64,000 nucleotides of DNA from Elmis aenea (Eukaryota > Arthropoda > Insecta > Coleoptera > Elmidae), in assembly GCA_947652605.1 (NCBI GenBank), contig OX393580.1, forward strand, positions 20,170,159-20,234,158, in the 5' to 3' direction. The stretch's first letter is position 1. The number at the start of each line of letters is the position of its first letter. Shown piece after piece: positions 1 through 12,457 of the stretch. Position numbers and translations under genes: made by a program. Under the pieces are notes generated by a model, which was not told the DNA's origin, did not search any database, and saw only the letters and a list, made by a program, of their open reading frames with translations.

Positions 1-661
1 ATTTGGCGTGACAGGATTCACATATATGATCAACTTTTGCCCTTTTCCAAATTCCGACCAAATGATCGGCAAATAATTTATGATAATGGGACGAGACTGA
101 CGTACCTAAATACGAATTTGCTGAATTTTTTCATTTTAAAGTTTTCAAGATTTGCATATTATTTCTTGTAAAAAAGAGGAGCCATTACAAAATATATTAA
201 AGTCTACATGATGCAACGCACAGTTTTGTACATAACTCTTTACACAAGATTTGCTTTGTATTGTAACAAATTTAATACAAAAAGATGTTTTTATTTCATA
301 AAATGTGAGCGATTGTTCCACTAAGTAACTTCAAACCTACAACTTTTCCACAAATACCTCGAAACTTCTACGAACAAAAGAGTTAAAAGCTTGATGCATT
401 TTTTTACTAGTCTTATTGTGTAAGCAAGTATATTCTGTAATTTTTTATGAACTATTTTCATGGTATTAAATAACTGTTTTGTTCTAATATGCACGTGGTT
501 GTCAACACTTTTTGTTATAAAATGCAACTTATAGGTCAACAAATATTATCTCTCGTACTACTTAATTGACACATCAATACCACAAAAAATATCTTAAGAA
601 AAAGCATGTCTTGCTTTACAGTTAACAAAGTAATAACAGGCTTTTAGGTGAACATGTCATC
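1..661. other. intergenic, nothing recognised
   Basis: AT-rich sequence without a convincing coding exon, repeat terminus or RNA gene. The short minus-strand ORF at 321-542 has no recognisable domain and reads like chance. Confidence 0.5.
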
Positions 662-669
662 GAGACATT

Positions 670-1700
670 GCAGGGACTAAAAACGAAAAATATTTCGTTC
701 GTTTTTGATCGAAACGAAAACGAAATATTTCGTTTTCGTTCTTTACGTTCCCACCCATAAAATTTCTTTTTCGTGAACCGAAATTTGATAACGGTCAAAA
801 CCGGTTTTTGTTTTTTTTTTGGACAAGTCGAGGGTCTTTTTTTTTTAGTTACCACCTTATTTTTACACAATTCAGAGCAAAGAACTTTCTAAAGAACGAC
901 CGCCAAATGTCAAAAGGACAGTGTTGGCAACCCCATTAATACGATGAAACCCTAATTATTCGAATATTCGATTATTCAGATTATAACTACTTCGTATGTA
1001 TTTATCTGTAAATCAGCATAGTTCGCCTTTAAATAAGAACAAATTTGGCGTGATTATTTTTTACTTTTGGTAATAAGTTTGAGATATAAAATGTTTGTGA
1101 TAAATTTTTAGTCCATTTACATTTTTGTTCCTATTTCTTAGCATTCGTTGGGCCTCCGCTAAATTGTAAACGGCGATATGTTCGGTTTTGATAATAATTA
1201 TGGACGGCCTAGTTTAAACTAGCGAATCGTTATATTAAATTTACCAAATTGTTAAACACATTTAACATATAACCAAATAAATTTAGTGCATTTTATTTAG
1301 TATTACACGTGTCAGGTGCAAAAACACTACAAGTTTGTCAAACAATGAATCATCGTCAAATGTTTTTTAAACTGTTAAAAATGACCAAAAAACTAGAAAG
1401 AAAAAATATCTGTACTGTTCCTTGTGTTGCAGGAAATTGCAAGTGTTAGCAATAAAGTTGTTAAGACATATTTATGTTTAGAGAGAGAGGTGAAGCTCAC
1501 TTATTTCAAGTGAGATATATTTTACTGCTTTGTGGGAGTCTTGGGTCTTCCCAGCATAAATGGTAAATTCGCGTTTGTGTTCAATGAATAACAATTAAAT
1601 AGTGATAAGACCGGTTAAACCGGGTTTGGGAATTGTTTAGTTCGTTTTAGATTTTATAAAAATTTCCGTTAATTTCGTTTTCGTTCCGTTCTCAGTCTAT
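670..1700. mobile_element. hAT-like non-autonomous DNA transposon
   Basis: The ends are imperfect inverted repeats: GCAGGGACTAAAAACG on the left against ATAGACTGAGAACG read inward from the right. Both continue into related AACGAAA-rich sequence and an inverted ACCGGTT motif. Flanking 8-mers are GAGACATT (662-669) and GAGACGTT (1701-1708), matching at 7 of 8 positions, which fits the 8-bp duplication of hAT elements. No transposase remnant is seen inside. The 670-900 part is itself rich in short inverted AACGAAA/TTTCGTT motifs. The family assignment rests on TIR and TSD form only. Confidence 0.5.
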
Positions 1701-1708
1701 GAGACGTT

Positions 1709-3616
1709 AAGTGTTTTTTGTTTTTTGTTTACATGACGAGAGATCAAAGTTTTAAAAATGATCCAGCACTCCTCCTAGAGATGCGTCGAAAAAATATAAC
1801 TTATTTCTATTAATACACGATTTTCTTAAATGATTCAAGCATTTATTAGGTAAATTTTCATTAAAACTTATTGTTAACCTACAAACATCTGTTGGAAAAT
1901 AAAATTAGGGGTACATTTCGATTTTAGGACGTGTGTTGGTTAGTAAATGAACAGGTGATAACATTTCTTGCAAGTAATTGCTTAAACCAATTTATAATTG
2001 TATTTTCCAACTGCCTGTACCTACTGAGTATCTTCAGCAAACTCTTATTGAAATCATTTAACTTATTATCTAAATCTAGGCTTAATAATAAGACTTGTTT
2101 AAACCAGCAAAGCTCTCTATTATTAGAAAATCTTACTTAATAATAATGTTTATATAAAGTCTACAGCGTAGACCTAGTTTGTTGTATAAAAGTGTCGTAT
2201 CTACATGTACATAAATAATAATTTAGATACCGCGTAACTATTTTAATTTAATTCTGGAATACATGGATCACTATAATAACAGTAAATATATATAGTGAAA
2301 TGGAAATTATTTCTTGATCTTTTCCATGCGTCCTAGAATTCGGAACGAACTTAACTGCCAATCATTGAGATATGTTTTATAACTCTATTTATAGATATTG
2401 CCTAGTATCTGCAGAATAATATTAAAGAAAATATGTCTTAAGGAATATGCTTTTTTTTCCCAAAACTAACTTAGAAGGTTCACGTAAAAAATGAATTTGT
2501 TTTAAAGGTATCTGTATTTATGCTTCGCTACTTGCAAATTTGTTCAAAATTTGTAGCATTCTTAAGACATCAAGATATAATTTCTGAACCCTTTCCAAGC
2601 TATCTGCGGAACTTCAAAATGTATGAGCGTGTGAACGACTGTGTTGTCGCCTTAAAACAACTAAAAGAAACTTTCACGTGCTGAATCTTGATACCCTTCA
2701 TTCCCTAAGGAACACAAACGGATGGCCTTTTAGACGAGACGTACCCTGATGGCAGGTTAAAATATATCGCAAATCAAAATATAAATGTCCTGGTCGGTCT
2801 TAAACTTGGTTTAAGTATTACGGTTGTTTTTAAAATTCATTTTAAAAGCTGTTATTGCCACTTTTTCTGTAATTACAGATGCCTTGTGCCAAAATCCAAT
2901 TAATAACATTTCCTCAGCGTCTCAGAAAATTGTAGCCATCAGTTTTCCAGCAGACGATTAGGTTGTGGTCCTTTTTGTTAATGGGAAGCCCATTGGCGTA
3001 GTTATGGGGGAACTAGGGGGGCTAAGCACCCCTGAGCCTACCATTAGCCCCCCTGGTTTAATTGAATGACTCAAAAAATATTCAATAATTTGTTAATTAT
3101 CAACATTGAAAGTGAAACTAAAAAAACCGAATCCCGAAGAAATTCTTGCTGAATTTGTTCCCAGGGGAATCCGGAAGATAAATTTTAACTTATAAATAAG
3201 TTCAAATTCAAATTGTGCTTTTGTTTGTTTTATAAGAACCCAGTTTAGTAAAGCATTAAGTTTTAAATTTTCTATGCATTAATTTTATTTTGTTTTCTTT
3301 ACTTATAAAACATCTTTTATTACAAAATTATAATAATCAACTTTTTCTTGCAATTAAAATGTAATCAGTACCTACCTAACTAAAAAATATTAGACTTGGG
3401 CTACTTAAGATAACAATAAATAAATATTAAACTAGGATAAATACAACACAACTAGATATTTACTGGGCATCCTTACTAGTTATTGACTATATTTTTTGTC
3501 ACTCTTTAACCGAACGATTTTTAAACGTAATAAATTGTTTTTTTAATAATTTGTAATGATAAATTACCTCTTTTTTGATTTCACATTAAAATTACCTGTT
3601 ATTTTCAGCGTGTTAA
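1709..3616. other. intergenic with one possible transposon-end fragment
   Basis: No gene recognised; the ORF at 1931-2140 has no domain. At about 2991-3055 a GC-rich piece (GGCGTAGTTATGGGGG, then an inverted GGGGGGCTAA motif) resembles the terminus of a hAT-type element, but no partner end or TSD was found. It is probably a fragment. Confidence 0.4.
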
Positions 3617-3754
3617 GGTGCCTGTCCACGTGAGAGTAAACTACTCTCGATAGCAGCGTCGCCAAGGATACAGCCCCTGAGAGTAACTCGCGATTGGCTG
3701 TATCCTTGGCGACGCTGCTCTCGAGAGTTGTTTACTCTCACGTGTACAGGCACC
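3617..3754. repeat. 138-bp near-perfect palindromic MITE, copy 1
   Basis: The whole segment folds on itself. The left half starts GGTGCCTGTCCACGTGAGAG and the right half ends in the complementary CTCTCACGTGTACAGGCACC. In between, AGCAGCGTCGCCAAGGATAC pairs with GTATCCTTGGCGACGCTGCT around a short loop. A second copy of exactly the same length lies at 46535-46672, about 43 kb away. It is a dispersed hairpin MITE; its superfamily is not decided because the flanks show no clear TSD. Confidence 0.8.
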
Positions 3755-4277
3755 ATTAGACGAGATCCCTGCATGACTTGAAACTAAAATTATGCGTTCC
3801 AGTTATGATCTTCTCCGGTTAGTAAAGACATAATGGCCTTAGTTTGAATCGGGCGTGATCTCCAAATAAGCTCGAATATATCAACTGCTATAAATTAGTC
3901 TAAGTCCGTTAAGTCAAGTCTAATTTCCTTAGGTATTTAATGATGCAACTTTTTGTGAAGACTGATAAGGGTCGATTTCATAATTGTGTTTAAGGAATTA
4001 AGTTTACCTTCGTTAAGGGGCTGTTGACAAAGGCGACACTGCGGTTACCAATTATCATGCATATTTATTTGTTTGACTGTAACAAAGAGAAATATTATTG
4101 TGCGCTAGCCGACAGAATAAGTAGGCCAAGCTCAATTTTTTGACGACGTACTCACTAAATACTAAAGATTTAAAAAAAGTCTAAATTTCAGAAAATGTGC
4201 AGCAAATTTTGATGTCTTTAAAAAGTAATGAAATGATCCACTGTGTAATTGTTCAGAAAATGTTTGTTTGGTATAGC
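3755..4277. other. intergenic, nothing recognised
   Basis: AT-rich spacer between two transposons with no exon, repeat end or RNA gene that I can support. Confidence 0.4.
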
Positions 4278-4285
4278 TGATGCAG

Positions 4286-4973
4286 CAGTGGCGTAGCGAG
4301 AGTTTGTGCCGCCCGGGGCGGTCCCTGAATTTGCCGCCCCTAAAAATAAGGGTCGCAAACTTTTTCCAAAACCAAGCAGAGATTGGCAGAAAAATGTGGG
4401 GGGGGGGGAAATGCGCCGCAGGCGAATTTTTTTAAATTTTAGACGTTCAAACGTGTTTTAATGCAAAGCTAGATAATGTAGAATACTTAACCATCTTCCA
4501 AAATTACAGTTTTACAGTAGAACCTTTTCTGATTTTTATTTTCTTTAATCAGATCGCCCCCACTCCTACGAAATTATTTTTAATAAGGGTGAAAAATCTG
4601 TGTTACAATAGAGTTTAAAACTGCATGGAATTTAATGGCTTAAATAAATGAATTGTTTCATAAAATTATTGAATGGTTGGCACGGTATAATAAATTTTAT
4701 TAGGTACTTGGAATTTCTGTCGTTACAAGGGGTCGGGTTTTCAGTGAAGAAAGGTCAAGTAGACCGTTTTATTCTCTAGCTTCGATAAGAATTCCTTTTT
4801 TAAAAATTAATTTTTATGAATTTAATAGCGCCAGTAGTGATTATTATATCTACTATTCCTTCATTACCCCGACAATTTCATTTTGACCCCATTTGGGTAG
4901 ACTAAAAGTGCCGCCCCAAAAAATGTGCCGCCCGGGCGGACCGCCCCCCCCGCCCCCCCTTGCTACGCTACTG
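4286..4973. mobile_element. hAT non-autonomous element with GC-rich ends
   Basis: The left terminus CAGTGGCGTAGCGAGAG and the right terminus, read inward as CAGTAGCGTAGCAAGGGGG, are inverted repeats. They are followed by matching GCCGCCCGGGGCGG/CCGCCCGGGCGG subterminal blocks. A perfect 8-bp TSD, TGATGCAG, flanks the element at 4278-4285 and 4974-4981. The length is 688 bp with no open transposase, so this is a non-autonomous derivative. The GC-rich ends contrast with the AT-rich interior and surroundings. Confidence 0.85.
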
Positions 4974-5127
4974 TGATGCAGAAATAATGGAAGAAATATT
5001 AGAAATTCGTTTTAAACTAGCTTAAATAACTGCATATTTTTGGTAATAAACCATGTCTTTATCCTTAATAATAAGAGATAATCCTTTTTAATCCTATAAA
5101 AAAATGAAGTACTATGTAAATAACATA

Positions 5128-7073
5128 CAGGGTGGTCCAAATTCGATGGGATTGCATGGGTATCTCGGTTAATATTTAAGATAGAGAAACGGTTAAATTA
5201 CCAAAAATGTGCAGTTTTTTAAGACAAACTCAGAACCGTTTTCAAAAATATTCTATCATTTCCGGTTTTCGAGTTATCGAATAAAAAGTGTTTTTTTGTC
5301 ATATTAATAATGTGTCATATCTCCGTTATTGTTGTAAATATCGAAAATATTTATTAAGATTATTTTTAGATATTTTTATGTTTAATTTAATTATACTAAA
5401 AAAAATAATTTTACGCTCGCTGTTAAAAAGTTATGACACAAAATTACCTTTTTTTAAATGGAAGCGATAGTTGGCTATGACATATTTAAATTCCTTATTT
5501 CTTTCTCATTCCAAATATATAAGGGTCGATGTACTTATTTATTTTTAATAATACGCAAGATATGAAGGTTTTTTAGGTTTTTTTTCTAAGAAAATCATAG
5601 TAGGCTTTGAAAACAAAAACCAAACAAGGTGTAAAACCTTACAAAACTCATGTGGTACAAGTAACCAAGGTTTTTTAATTTGTTGTGGAGATAAACATTG
5701 TAAATATTTGAAAATAAGAAAACGATATAGTCGGTATCAGCAGTAATCTTCTATCTATCTATGTATGTATATAAAAGAGCTTGTTTGTGTGTTTGTTTGT
5801 TTGTTTGTTTGTTTGTTCGCTATACAATCCTTTGTCCGTTGACCGATCGGGACCAAATTTTGCACAGCTACTATTTAGGACCTTTCAGATCTAACGCCAA
5901 ACTTTAAGTACAAGCACATATTACCAATTAAAAAAAAAATAAAAATTACTTGGACGGGATTCGATCTTACGTCGGCAAATACCTGGTCATAACACGATAC
6001 GGCGCGGTGTATTTCACAAGTAAAGATTGTTTTGTATACAATTAGTAATAAATGTACATGAAGTATTATTTTTATTAGTACATTTTTAATTGAAACAAGA
6101 CGAAAGAAAATAAATTTGAGTTATTATTCAATTTTTAAGCAATAAATAGTTATTTTTTAATGAATTATAAGAAAATGAAAAAAAGATAGATCAGAGTATG
6201 TCATTTGTGTATGATTTGGAATTATTGGGCTTATTCAAGTTAAAACAGTAATTAAAATTGTAATCGCCCGTGCAACGCCGGGTAAACCATCTTGTGTAGG
6301 ATATTGTTGTTTATCTTTTGTTCAAAAAATTTCGTATTTATCTCAATAAAAAATTAAAAAACCTTGGTAACTTGTACCACATGAGTTTTATAAGGTTTTA
6401 CACTTTGTTTATTTTTTGTTTTCACAGCCTACTATGATTTTCTTTAAAAAAAAAACTAAAAAACCTTCATAACTTGCGTATTGTTGAAAATAAATACATC
6501 AACCCTCATATATTTGAAATGAGAAAAAAATCAGGAATATAAATAGGTCATAGTCAACTATCGTTTCCATTTAAAAAAAGTTAAGTTTGTGTCATAACTT
6601 TTTAACGGAGAGCGTAATTTTTTTTTTTAGTATAATCAAATTAAACATAAAAATATCCAAAAATAATCTTAGTAAATATTTTTGATATTTACAACAATAA
6701 CGGAGATATGACACATTATTAATATGACAAAAAAACACTTTTTATTCGATAACTCGAAAACCGGAGATAAATACATCAACCCTTATATATTTCGAATGAG
6801 AAAAAACTTTTTTTTAATATAATCCAATTAAATGTAAATAATCTTCATAAATATTTCCGATATTTACAACAATAACGGAGATCTGAGACATTATTAATAT
6901 GACAAAAAAACACATTTTCTTCAATAACTCGAAAACCGGAAATTATAGAATATTTTTGAAAACGGTTCTGAGTTTGTCTCAAAAAACTGCACATTTTTGG
7001 TAATTTAACCGTTTCTCTGTCTTAAATATTAACCGAGATACCCATGCAATCCCATCGAATTTGGACCACCCTG
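5128..7073. mobile_element. long-TIR (fold-back) DNA element with TA target site
   Basis: The termini are CAGGGTGGTCCAAATTCGAT and its complement, flanked by TA (5126-5127, 7074-7075). The inverted arms are long: about 5128-5690 against about 6351-7073. The right arm holds an extra internal repeat of about 170 bp, because the block with AACTCGAAAACCGGA occurs twice there. The CAGGGTG-type end and TA TSD suit a Tc1/mariner-type non-autonomous element. No transposase is visible. The short ORF at 5288-5470 lies in the arm and is not a gene. Confidence 0.75.
5741..6290. repeat. unrelated insert in the loop of the fold-back element, Helitron-like tail
   Basis: The loop holds a (GTTT)n microsatellite (about 5782-5818) and ends near 6266-6290 with GCCCGTGCAACGCCGGGTAA. 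That is a small CCCG/CGGG hairpin of the kind found near the 3' end of many arthropod Helitron-like repeats. No Rep/helicase sequence is present and the 5' boundary is not defined, so the family call is weak. Confidence 0.3.
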
Positions 7074-7075
7074 TA

Positions 7076-8189
7076 CAGACAATCCAATAAATTAAATGCA
7101 TCGTTAGATTATTTCTTAAACAATAGCTTATTTTTGTTCATGTTTAAGTTTCAAAAAACTTTATCTTTTTTCCTTTTAACAATTCACGATCAAATAAAAA
7201 ATTAACGAAGCGTAAAAAGCTAACGCAGTACACAAAATAAATAAAATACCTAATTAAAAATTTACCTTTGTATCCCATGTTCAAAAGTTCAAGCAGTGTA
7301 TTAATTTAACCAGTTATGAAGGCTTTTTAGACGCGTCCAATAAATTTCAGCAAATTTAATTTGTTGCTTTAACGACCGAGATTTACAAAGTAAACGATTT
7401 TTTAATCTTTAAACAAAAAAAGTCGCCTTGATATAAGGTGTAGATTGAATATATTAAAAATAAAATCTTTAACAGTGTGTTTATTCCTAATAAACTTTGC
7501 TTGACCTTCCTGCTCCTATAAAAACGGTACATTAGCAATGAAAATTATTTGTGGGTTAAAATAGAATGTAAAACACACCCCATAATGTTTATGTCATGAA
7601 CGTCACAGTTTGTTTAATCAAACCTTCATTTTGATGCTCTGTTTGTATTTCGTTGCGACAGTATTGTTTCAAAGCGATTTTTTCGTATCAGCAAAAATCC
7701 TTTTGTTTTCATTTGCAGGATATTACAAGAATTTTAGTTTGCCATGCCGCAGTATGTGTTGTTTGATTTAGAACGTGTTCCATATACTGCAGGCGAGAAA
7801 TTTTGCACAAATTTGCACCAAACTAGGAAGATTTATATTGCTTTCGACATGTTTATAGCGAGGATATGAGGTCCTGTTGGCAGTTTGTACACAATAATGT
7901 ATTGTTTTGGTAACTTTTTAGAGCTGGGATTAAGGTATACTAGACTTTTGGTCACAACAAATTATTAATATTGTCACCGTCTGTTTTAACGACCGGACGC
8001 TAATGTTAAAATTACTGTCAATTGGCTACTGGCACTGGGCGTAAACTCTAAATTTATTCAAATAAAACACTCAGATGGGAGCACTCGCTTGGCATAAAAC
8101 TTTTTATTAATTAACACTTTAATACTTGGCTTCTACTACAATAATCTAATTATGGGTGTCGATAATAAGAATAAATACACTCCAATCAA
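7076..8189. other. intergenic, nothing recognised
   Basis: AT-rich spacer; no exon, repeat end or RNA gene that I can support. Confidence 0.4.
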
Positions 8190-9267
8190 CCCTTGTCAGG
8201 CGGCATAGGTACAATTGTAACTTTTTAGTTTTTAAATTGCAATAACTTTTCTTCTGGAAACCGTAGAGGACTAAAATTTTGTGACATCTCTACATTTTTG
8301 ATCTAGATTATAAGATGAGCAAAATTTCAGAAAAATATTTCCCCTCTTCCGAGATAAGGGGTCAAGTTGTTTTTCCATTCATAACAGGCGGCATAGGTAC
8401 AATTGTACCTTCATATATTTTGTATGAAATTATGAGGGAAAAAGTATTTTTTAAATAGTATTTTACTGTTAAAAATAGTAAGAAATAGTTGGTTTACATT
8501 TATTTATAAAAGAAAATTTCAGAACATTTTTTAATTCATTTTCTACACAAGTAATGCTACGTCCATCTTTGTTACTTAGTGTGCATCGCAAACAGGTTTC
8601 GCGCATACTACGCAGGACTTCCTAGTCTTACGTTGTTTCCGATTCAGTTCTCAGCAGACATAACAACTGCCAACGAGAGGTGAGGATCCGCGACTACCAT
8701 GAGGTACTTGAGGACCTGCTGCCTCTAGTGCTACCACAATCCGTCGTCCAAGCACCATTCTACTGCACATCGAAGAAAATGGTTTCTCATCGACATCCGG
8801 TTTGTACCACAAGCTTCGATTGCAGGCACATAACTGATTGGCCAAATCTTTCAGGAACGTTTTTCGTTGATCGTTGGCCCTGAGCCGTGGGTTGTGTTCT
8901 CTGTAGATCAACGGTGGGCAACCTCCGGCCCGCGGGCCAACTCCGGCCCGCGTAAAGTTCTAATCCGGCCCGCGAGATCTTTAGAAGAAATAATAAATAA
9001 ATATTTTCAAAAACAAAAATTTGAAAGAAAAGGATTAGGTTAGTACCTAACATAAGGAAAAAGGAGACATCTACAGTTTAATTTTCGATATAATTCGTCT
9101 TATTTAAATTAAACACACATAGGTACATCTTTGTTTATAATTTATTACTAACGTCGTAACATAGAAAGTCGTAACGCAGAAACTTCGGATATGTTCAATA
9201 ATAGTTTAACGTCGGAAATGTTCGACAATTCGTTTTTCGTTTGTGGAATCCCCCGTGTAGTCACGTA

Positions 9268-10585
9268 GGGGAGACCGGGGATAAAAGTAACACGGGTAGG
9301 TTGTAACAGTGCCTATAGTTTCTTTAATTTTTGTTACATGTCGCCCTAAACGCTTTTGCAATGTTAAGTTACATCCAGCTCCCTACCTACATTGCTAGTT
9401 TTCATCTGTCATAGAGGTTAACTTTTTGCCAGCCAGAGTCACTATTTTCCGCTTAAAAGTTACTGCGTTGTCTCATCCGTCGAGTAACTTTTAGGCGATC
9501 TCTAAAATAGGAACAAAAAAGTACCTATATTATTTTGTTCTAAATTTAGTTGGCTATTGGTGGATGCAATACAATTTGACGTTAGATTCGTGGTTAATTG
9601 TGGATTCCCTGAAATTTTTTTTGTGTACACTTGGGGTCAAAAGTAACAAAGTATTACAACCAACCCCAATCAATGTTTTCACTTGCAAATGTTCACTCTT
9701 AGCACATAATTAATTGGTGGCTTTCTTCGTAGATGAGAATATACAAGAGTTGTCGGAATAATTTTCCAGTTTGTTGTATCTTTTTGATTCACATTTTTAA
9801 ATATGTACGTACTTAATATCTTGGCAAACCTGGTAACTGCAGTCCCAAATTATTAAATTATAAAACTCAGTATATCGGTTTAATGATGGAAATGTATGTA
9901 AAGCTAAATCGTTTCTTAAAAAGCATTTTAAATTATAAAACCTATGTAAATTGGTAAGATCTGGTACTTTTGGTTTTCCTACCAGCCGCCATTGTTTTTA
10001 TTCTATTACCTTAATATTTATAACTTAATATAAACAAAGCTTTAACCAACCCAACTTAACCTGACCCTCTTTTACTGATTTAATGAATGACGGTCAGTTT
10101 AAGAGCGGTTACATTTTTTAAAAATAAAACAAACAGTTATTATGATCCAGTATAAATTTAATAATTTGGGACCGCCCTTACCTGGTATGCCATACTGTTC
10201 ACTTATCATTTTGTATTGTACCAAAGATATTTTGTTTTATTTTTTCATTTTACTAATGTGTATTTTTGAATAAAATATTAATTTTGTTGATGAATACTAA
10301 TATGTTTACTCACTACTTATGAGCTGTGTAAATTATTTTGCCGTTACAACTTACCCCAATCATTGTTACTTTTAGCCCCAACGTTGAGGTTGAAAGTAAC
10401 AGCTGTCTTACTAAAGAAATTTTTTTTTTCCATCAGTTGCTTTACGAAACACACGAAATAAATATCTTGGAAGCAAGACAAATGTCCCATCTATCATTAA
10501 ACCAATTTGGATGTAAAAAATTTGTAATAATCTATGAGAAATTAAATAAAAACAAAAAAATGTTACTTTTATCCCCGGTCTCCCC
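9268..10585. mobile_element. pogo/mariner-type non-autonomous element, GGGGAGACCGGGG ends
   Basis: The termini are GGGGAGACCGGGGATAAAAG and its inverted copy, flanked by TA (9266-9267, 10586-10587). The terminal motif recurs inside: GTTACTTTTAGCCCC at about 10367 and GGGGTCAAAAGTAAC at about 9635. The end sequence and architecture resemble the elements at 31184-32540 and 37310-38232, both of which carry pogo-type transposase pieces. No coding piece was recognised here. The ORF at 10338-10598 runs through the TIR and is not a gene. Confidence 0.7.
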
Positions 10586-10733
10586 TAGTGTCAAATAGTC
10601 GCATAGTTTTAAAGTGAAATATTTAATTGAAATTAATACTTATTTATTAAAGGTCATAAAAAAAAATCTCGTATAATTTAAATTTTAAATAAGAAAAATA
10701 ATTATAAATATTTATTTTAGTTCTGAAAGCAAA

Positions 10734-10823
10734 ATGGCATCGAACAACAGTAAAAAACGAAAAGTTGATTTGAAAAACAGAGTTTTTCAAGATAAATGGA
10801 CGTCGCAATATTTTTTTATTAAT
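10734..10823 (+). pseudogene. N-terminal stub of a hAT transposase
   Basis: The ATG at 10734 opens a short frame reading MASNNSKKRKVDLKNRVF, then FQDKWTSQYFFI. I recognise this as the start of a common insect hAT transposase group. The remainder of the gene is missing through internal deletion of the host element, and a stop follows shortly after. No functional product is expected. Confidence 0.6.
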
Positions 10824-11576
10824 GTTTTTATATTTTCAGAAAAAAATTCAAGTAACAAAAATGTGTCCATTAACTACTAAGGCCCGCGGACGAAACGTAA
10901 ATCTTATTCTGGCCCCTGTTATACAAAAGGTTGCCCACCCCTGCTGTAGATGATGCAGGATGCTAACCCAGTGACGTCAAACATGTTATAGAAAAATGCT
11001 AGAGGCCAACGCAATGTTCTTCGTTTCACAGTGTTCTCGCCAACATTTTGTCCATAACATCAACTCCGCCTTTGGAATTGTTGTAATAGTTTATCATTTC
11101 TGGCTTGGGTGCTTGTGTCCCATCGACTTCTCCCGTCATTTGCATGGATGAAAAAAGCACGACTGATTTATTCTTCTTTGTCACATATGAACGGATTGTT
11201 GCATCACGATTTTAGGCAAAATTGGTCGAATTTACAGGCCTTTTTTTGGCAGGTTGCTTGACATAGTAAATCTCTTATTTTTTCTCACTGTACCCACCTC
11301 TTTGTCGTATGATGTTACGAGATCTTTTGTGTACTTAGCAGTGGATCACTATGCTATTGAGTTCCATCCTTAGCAGTCCAAATGTCATCCACACTTTGAG
11401 ATACAGGCTCATTCTCAACGCTTTCTTCTTGTCGTATTCTTTTTCCTGCTCTATGACTATTTCTTGCTCGATGTCTGACTTTTCCTCAGCTGAAACATCC
11501 GCTGGTGGTACATAGTTTTCGTCATCAGATGCAACATATGATTCTTCCTCATATTCAGAATCAGATACTTCAAATA

Positions 11577-12450
11577 CCGTGAAATGGGGCGAAATTGATC
11601 ATATAAAATTTTCAAATTGGTATAACTTTGTAAAACAGTATTGCATAATTGATTTTTTATGTTAATGATGAAGTATATTTGTGTGTTAATACATTTTCAA
11701 TATTGCAAAAATTATATACTGCTTTTTTTTATCAAAAAAAAACGCAATAAACCTCATGATCAACTTTATACTTGGTTTGGGGTCACTTTGATCAGTACTT
11801 GAATTTCAGTGCAAAAACATTGAAAAATGATATACACAGTGAAAAATTCAACCCCTGTTGAAGTTCATTAGCTCAAAAAAGTTATGTTGAATTTTCATAT
11901 TTGGGGTGAAATTGATCACATGTATAAGAGTGATTTTTATGCGATGCTTTCATTATTTTATTAATTGTTTATTTCAATAACATTTAAAACAAATTATCGA
12001 GATATTTCCAAAACCTACTAATTAATTTCTATTAAATATTTTGTTTGTAGCCATTAATTAACATGATAACCGAAATAACTCGAGAAATATCAATTTTAGA
12101 CATAATAGACCTTAAACAAATTTTAAAGATAATTAAATTTTCAATAATAATATGTAAAAATATATAGGGCGTTCAATTTAAAATAATTGTTTTAACCGTG
12201 TTTGAAGTTTACCCAATTGGACCCAGCATAAAAAACACCCCGTGTATTATTTTAAAATTTTAACTAGTCCGCAATCACTATGACTCTATTCTCGAACAAA
12301 GTTTCATAGGAATTTTTTCTGACATAGCCAAGTTGTGAAATATCATTATTTTTTTAAACTCCTGTTTCTGTCAAAATTTTCATAAAAACTTAAATAACTC
12401 AAAAACGACTGAATTTAGATACATAAAACCTATATGTTTTTGAAAGAGAA
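11577..12450. repeat. repeat end with GGGG..AAATTGATC motifs, otherwise unassigned
   Basis: The segment begins CCGTGAAATGGGGCGAAATT (about 11577). Related motifs recur at about 11778 (GGGGTCACTTTGATC) and 11905 (GGGGTGAAATTGATC). This is the layout of the TA-flanked pogo-like elements in the window, but no matching right terminus was found, so it is probably a truncated end. Around 12170-12245, TAGGGCGTTCAATTTAAAAT and AAAACACCCCGTGTA look like ends of a small mariner-type repeat. Confidence 0.4.
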
Positions 12451-12457
12451 TTCAATT

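Larger units (their letters stand above)
8909..10943. mobile_element. hAT element inserted in the piggyBac relic
   Basis: The right end read inward is CAGGGGTGGGCAACC and the left end is CAACGGTGGGCAACC, both followed by CCGGCCCGCG-type or AGGGGCCAG-type sequence typical of this hAT group. A perfect 8-bp TSD, CTGTAGAT, flanks it at 8901-8908 and 10944-10951. It carries the first codons of a hAT transposase near its right end (10734) but little else of the gene. A TA-flanked element (9268-10585) is inserted inside it. It interrupts the piggyBac transposase. Confidence 0.9.
8576..11572 (-). pseudogene. piggyBac-type transposase pseudogene, split by a hAT insertion
   Basis: Read from the right, the minus strand starts with an acidic N-terminal stretch (SDSEYEEESYVASDDENY, about 11500-11572), as in piggyBac transposases. 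Broken frames follow through about 10950-11330. Beyond the hAT insertion the reading resumes at 8900 with QRKTFLKDLANQL. It ends at 8576 in a cysteine-rich tail, CVVCAKPVCDAH followed by a stop, which matches the C-terminal zinc-binding domain of the family. Several frameshifts and in-frame stops occur and no catalytic aspartate block is intact. It is therefore a dead copy of a cut-and-paste transposase that would have acted in the nucleus on TTAA sites. Confidence 0.7.
8190..11575 (-). mobile_element. degenerate piggyBac-like element
   Basis: The proposed left end begins CCCTTGTCAGGCGGCATAGG after TCAA (8186-8189, perhaps a mutated TTAA site). The subterminal motif AGGCGGCATAGGTACAATTG is repeated near 8388. 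The interior encodes a broken piggyBac-type transposase on the minus strand. The right end was not found: at about 11577 the sequence passes into another repeat. The element is split by the hAT insertion at 8909-10943. CCC-type ends and TTAA targets are known for piggyBac; their assignment here is inference. Confidence 0.55.

Noticed and set aside
8680..8883. Plus-strand 67-aa ORF
   Set aside because: Antisense shadow of the piggyBac transposase C-terminus.
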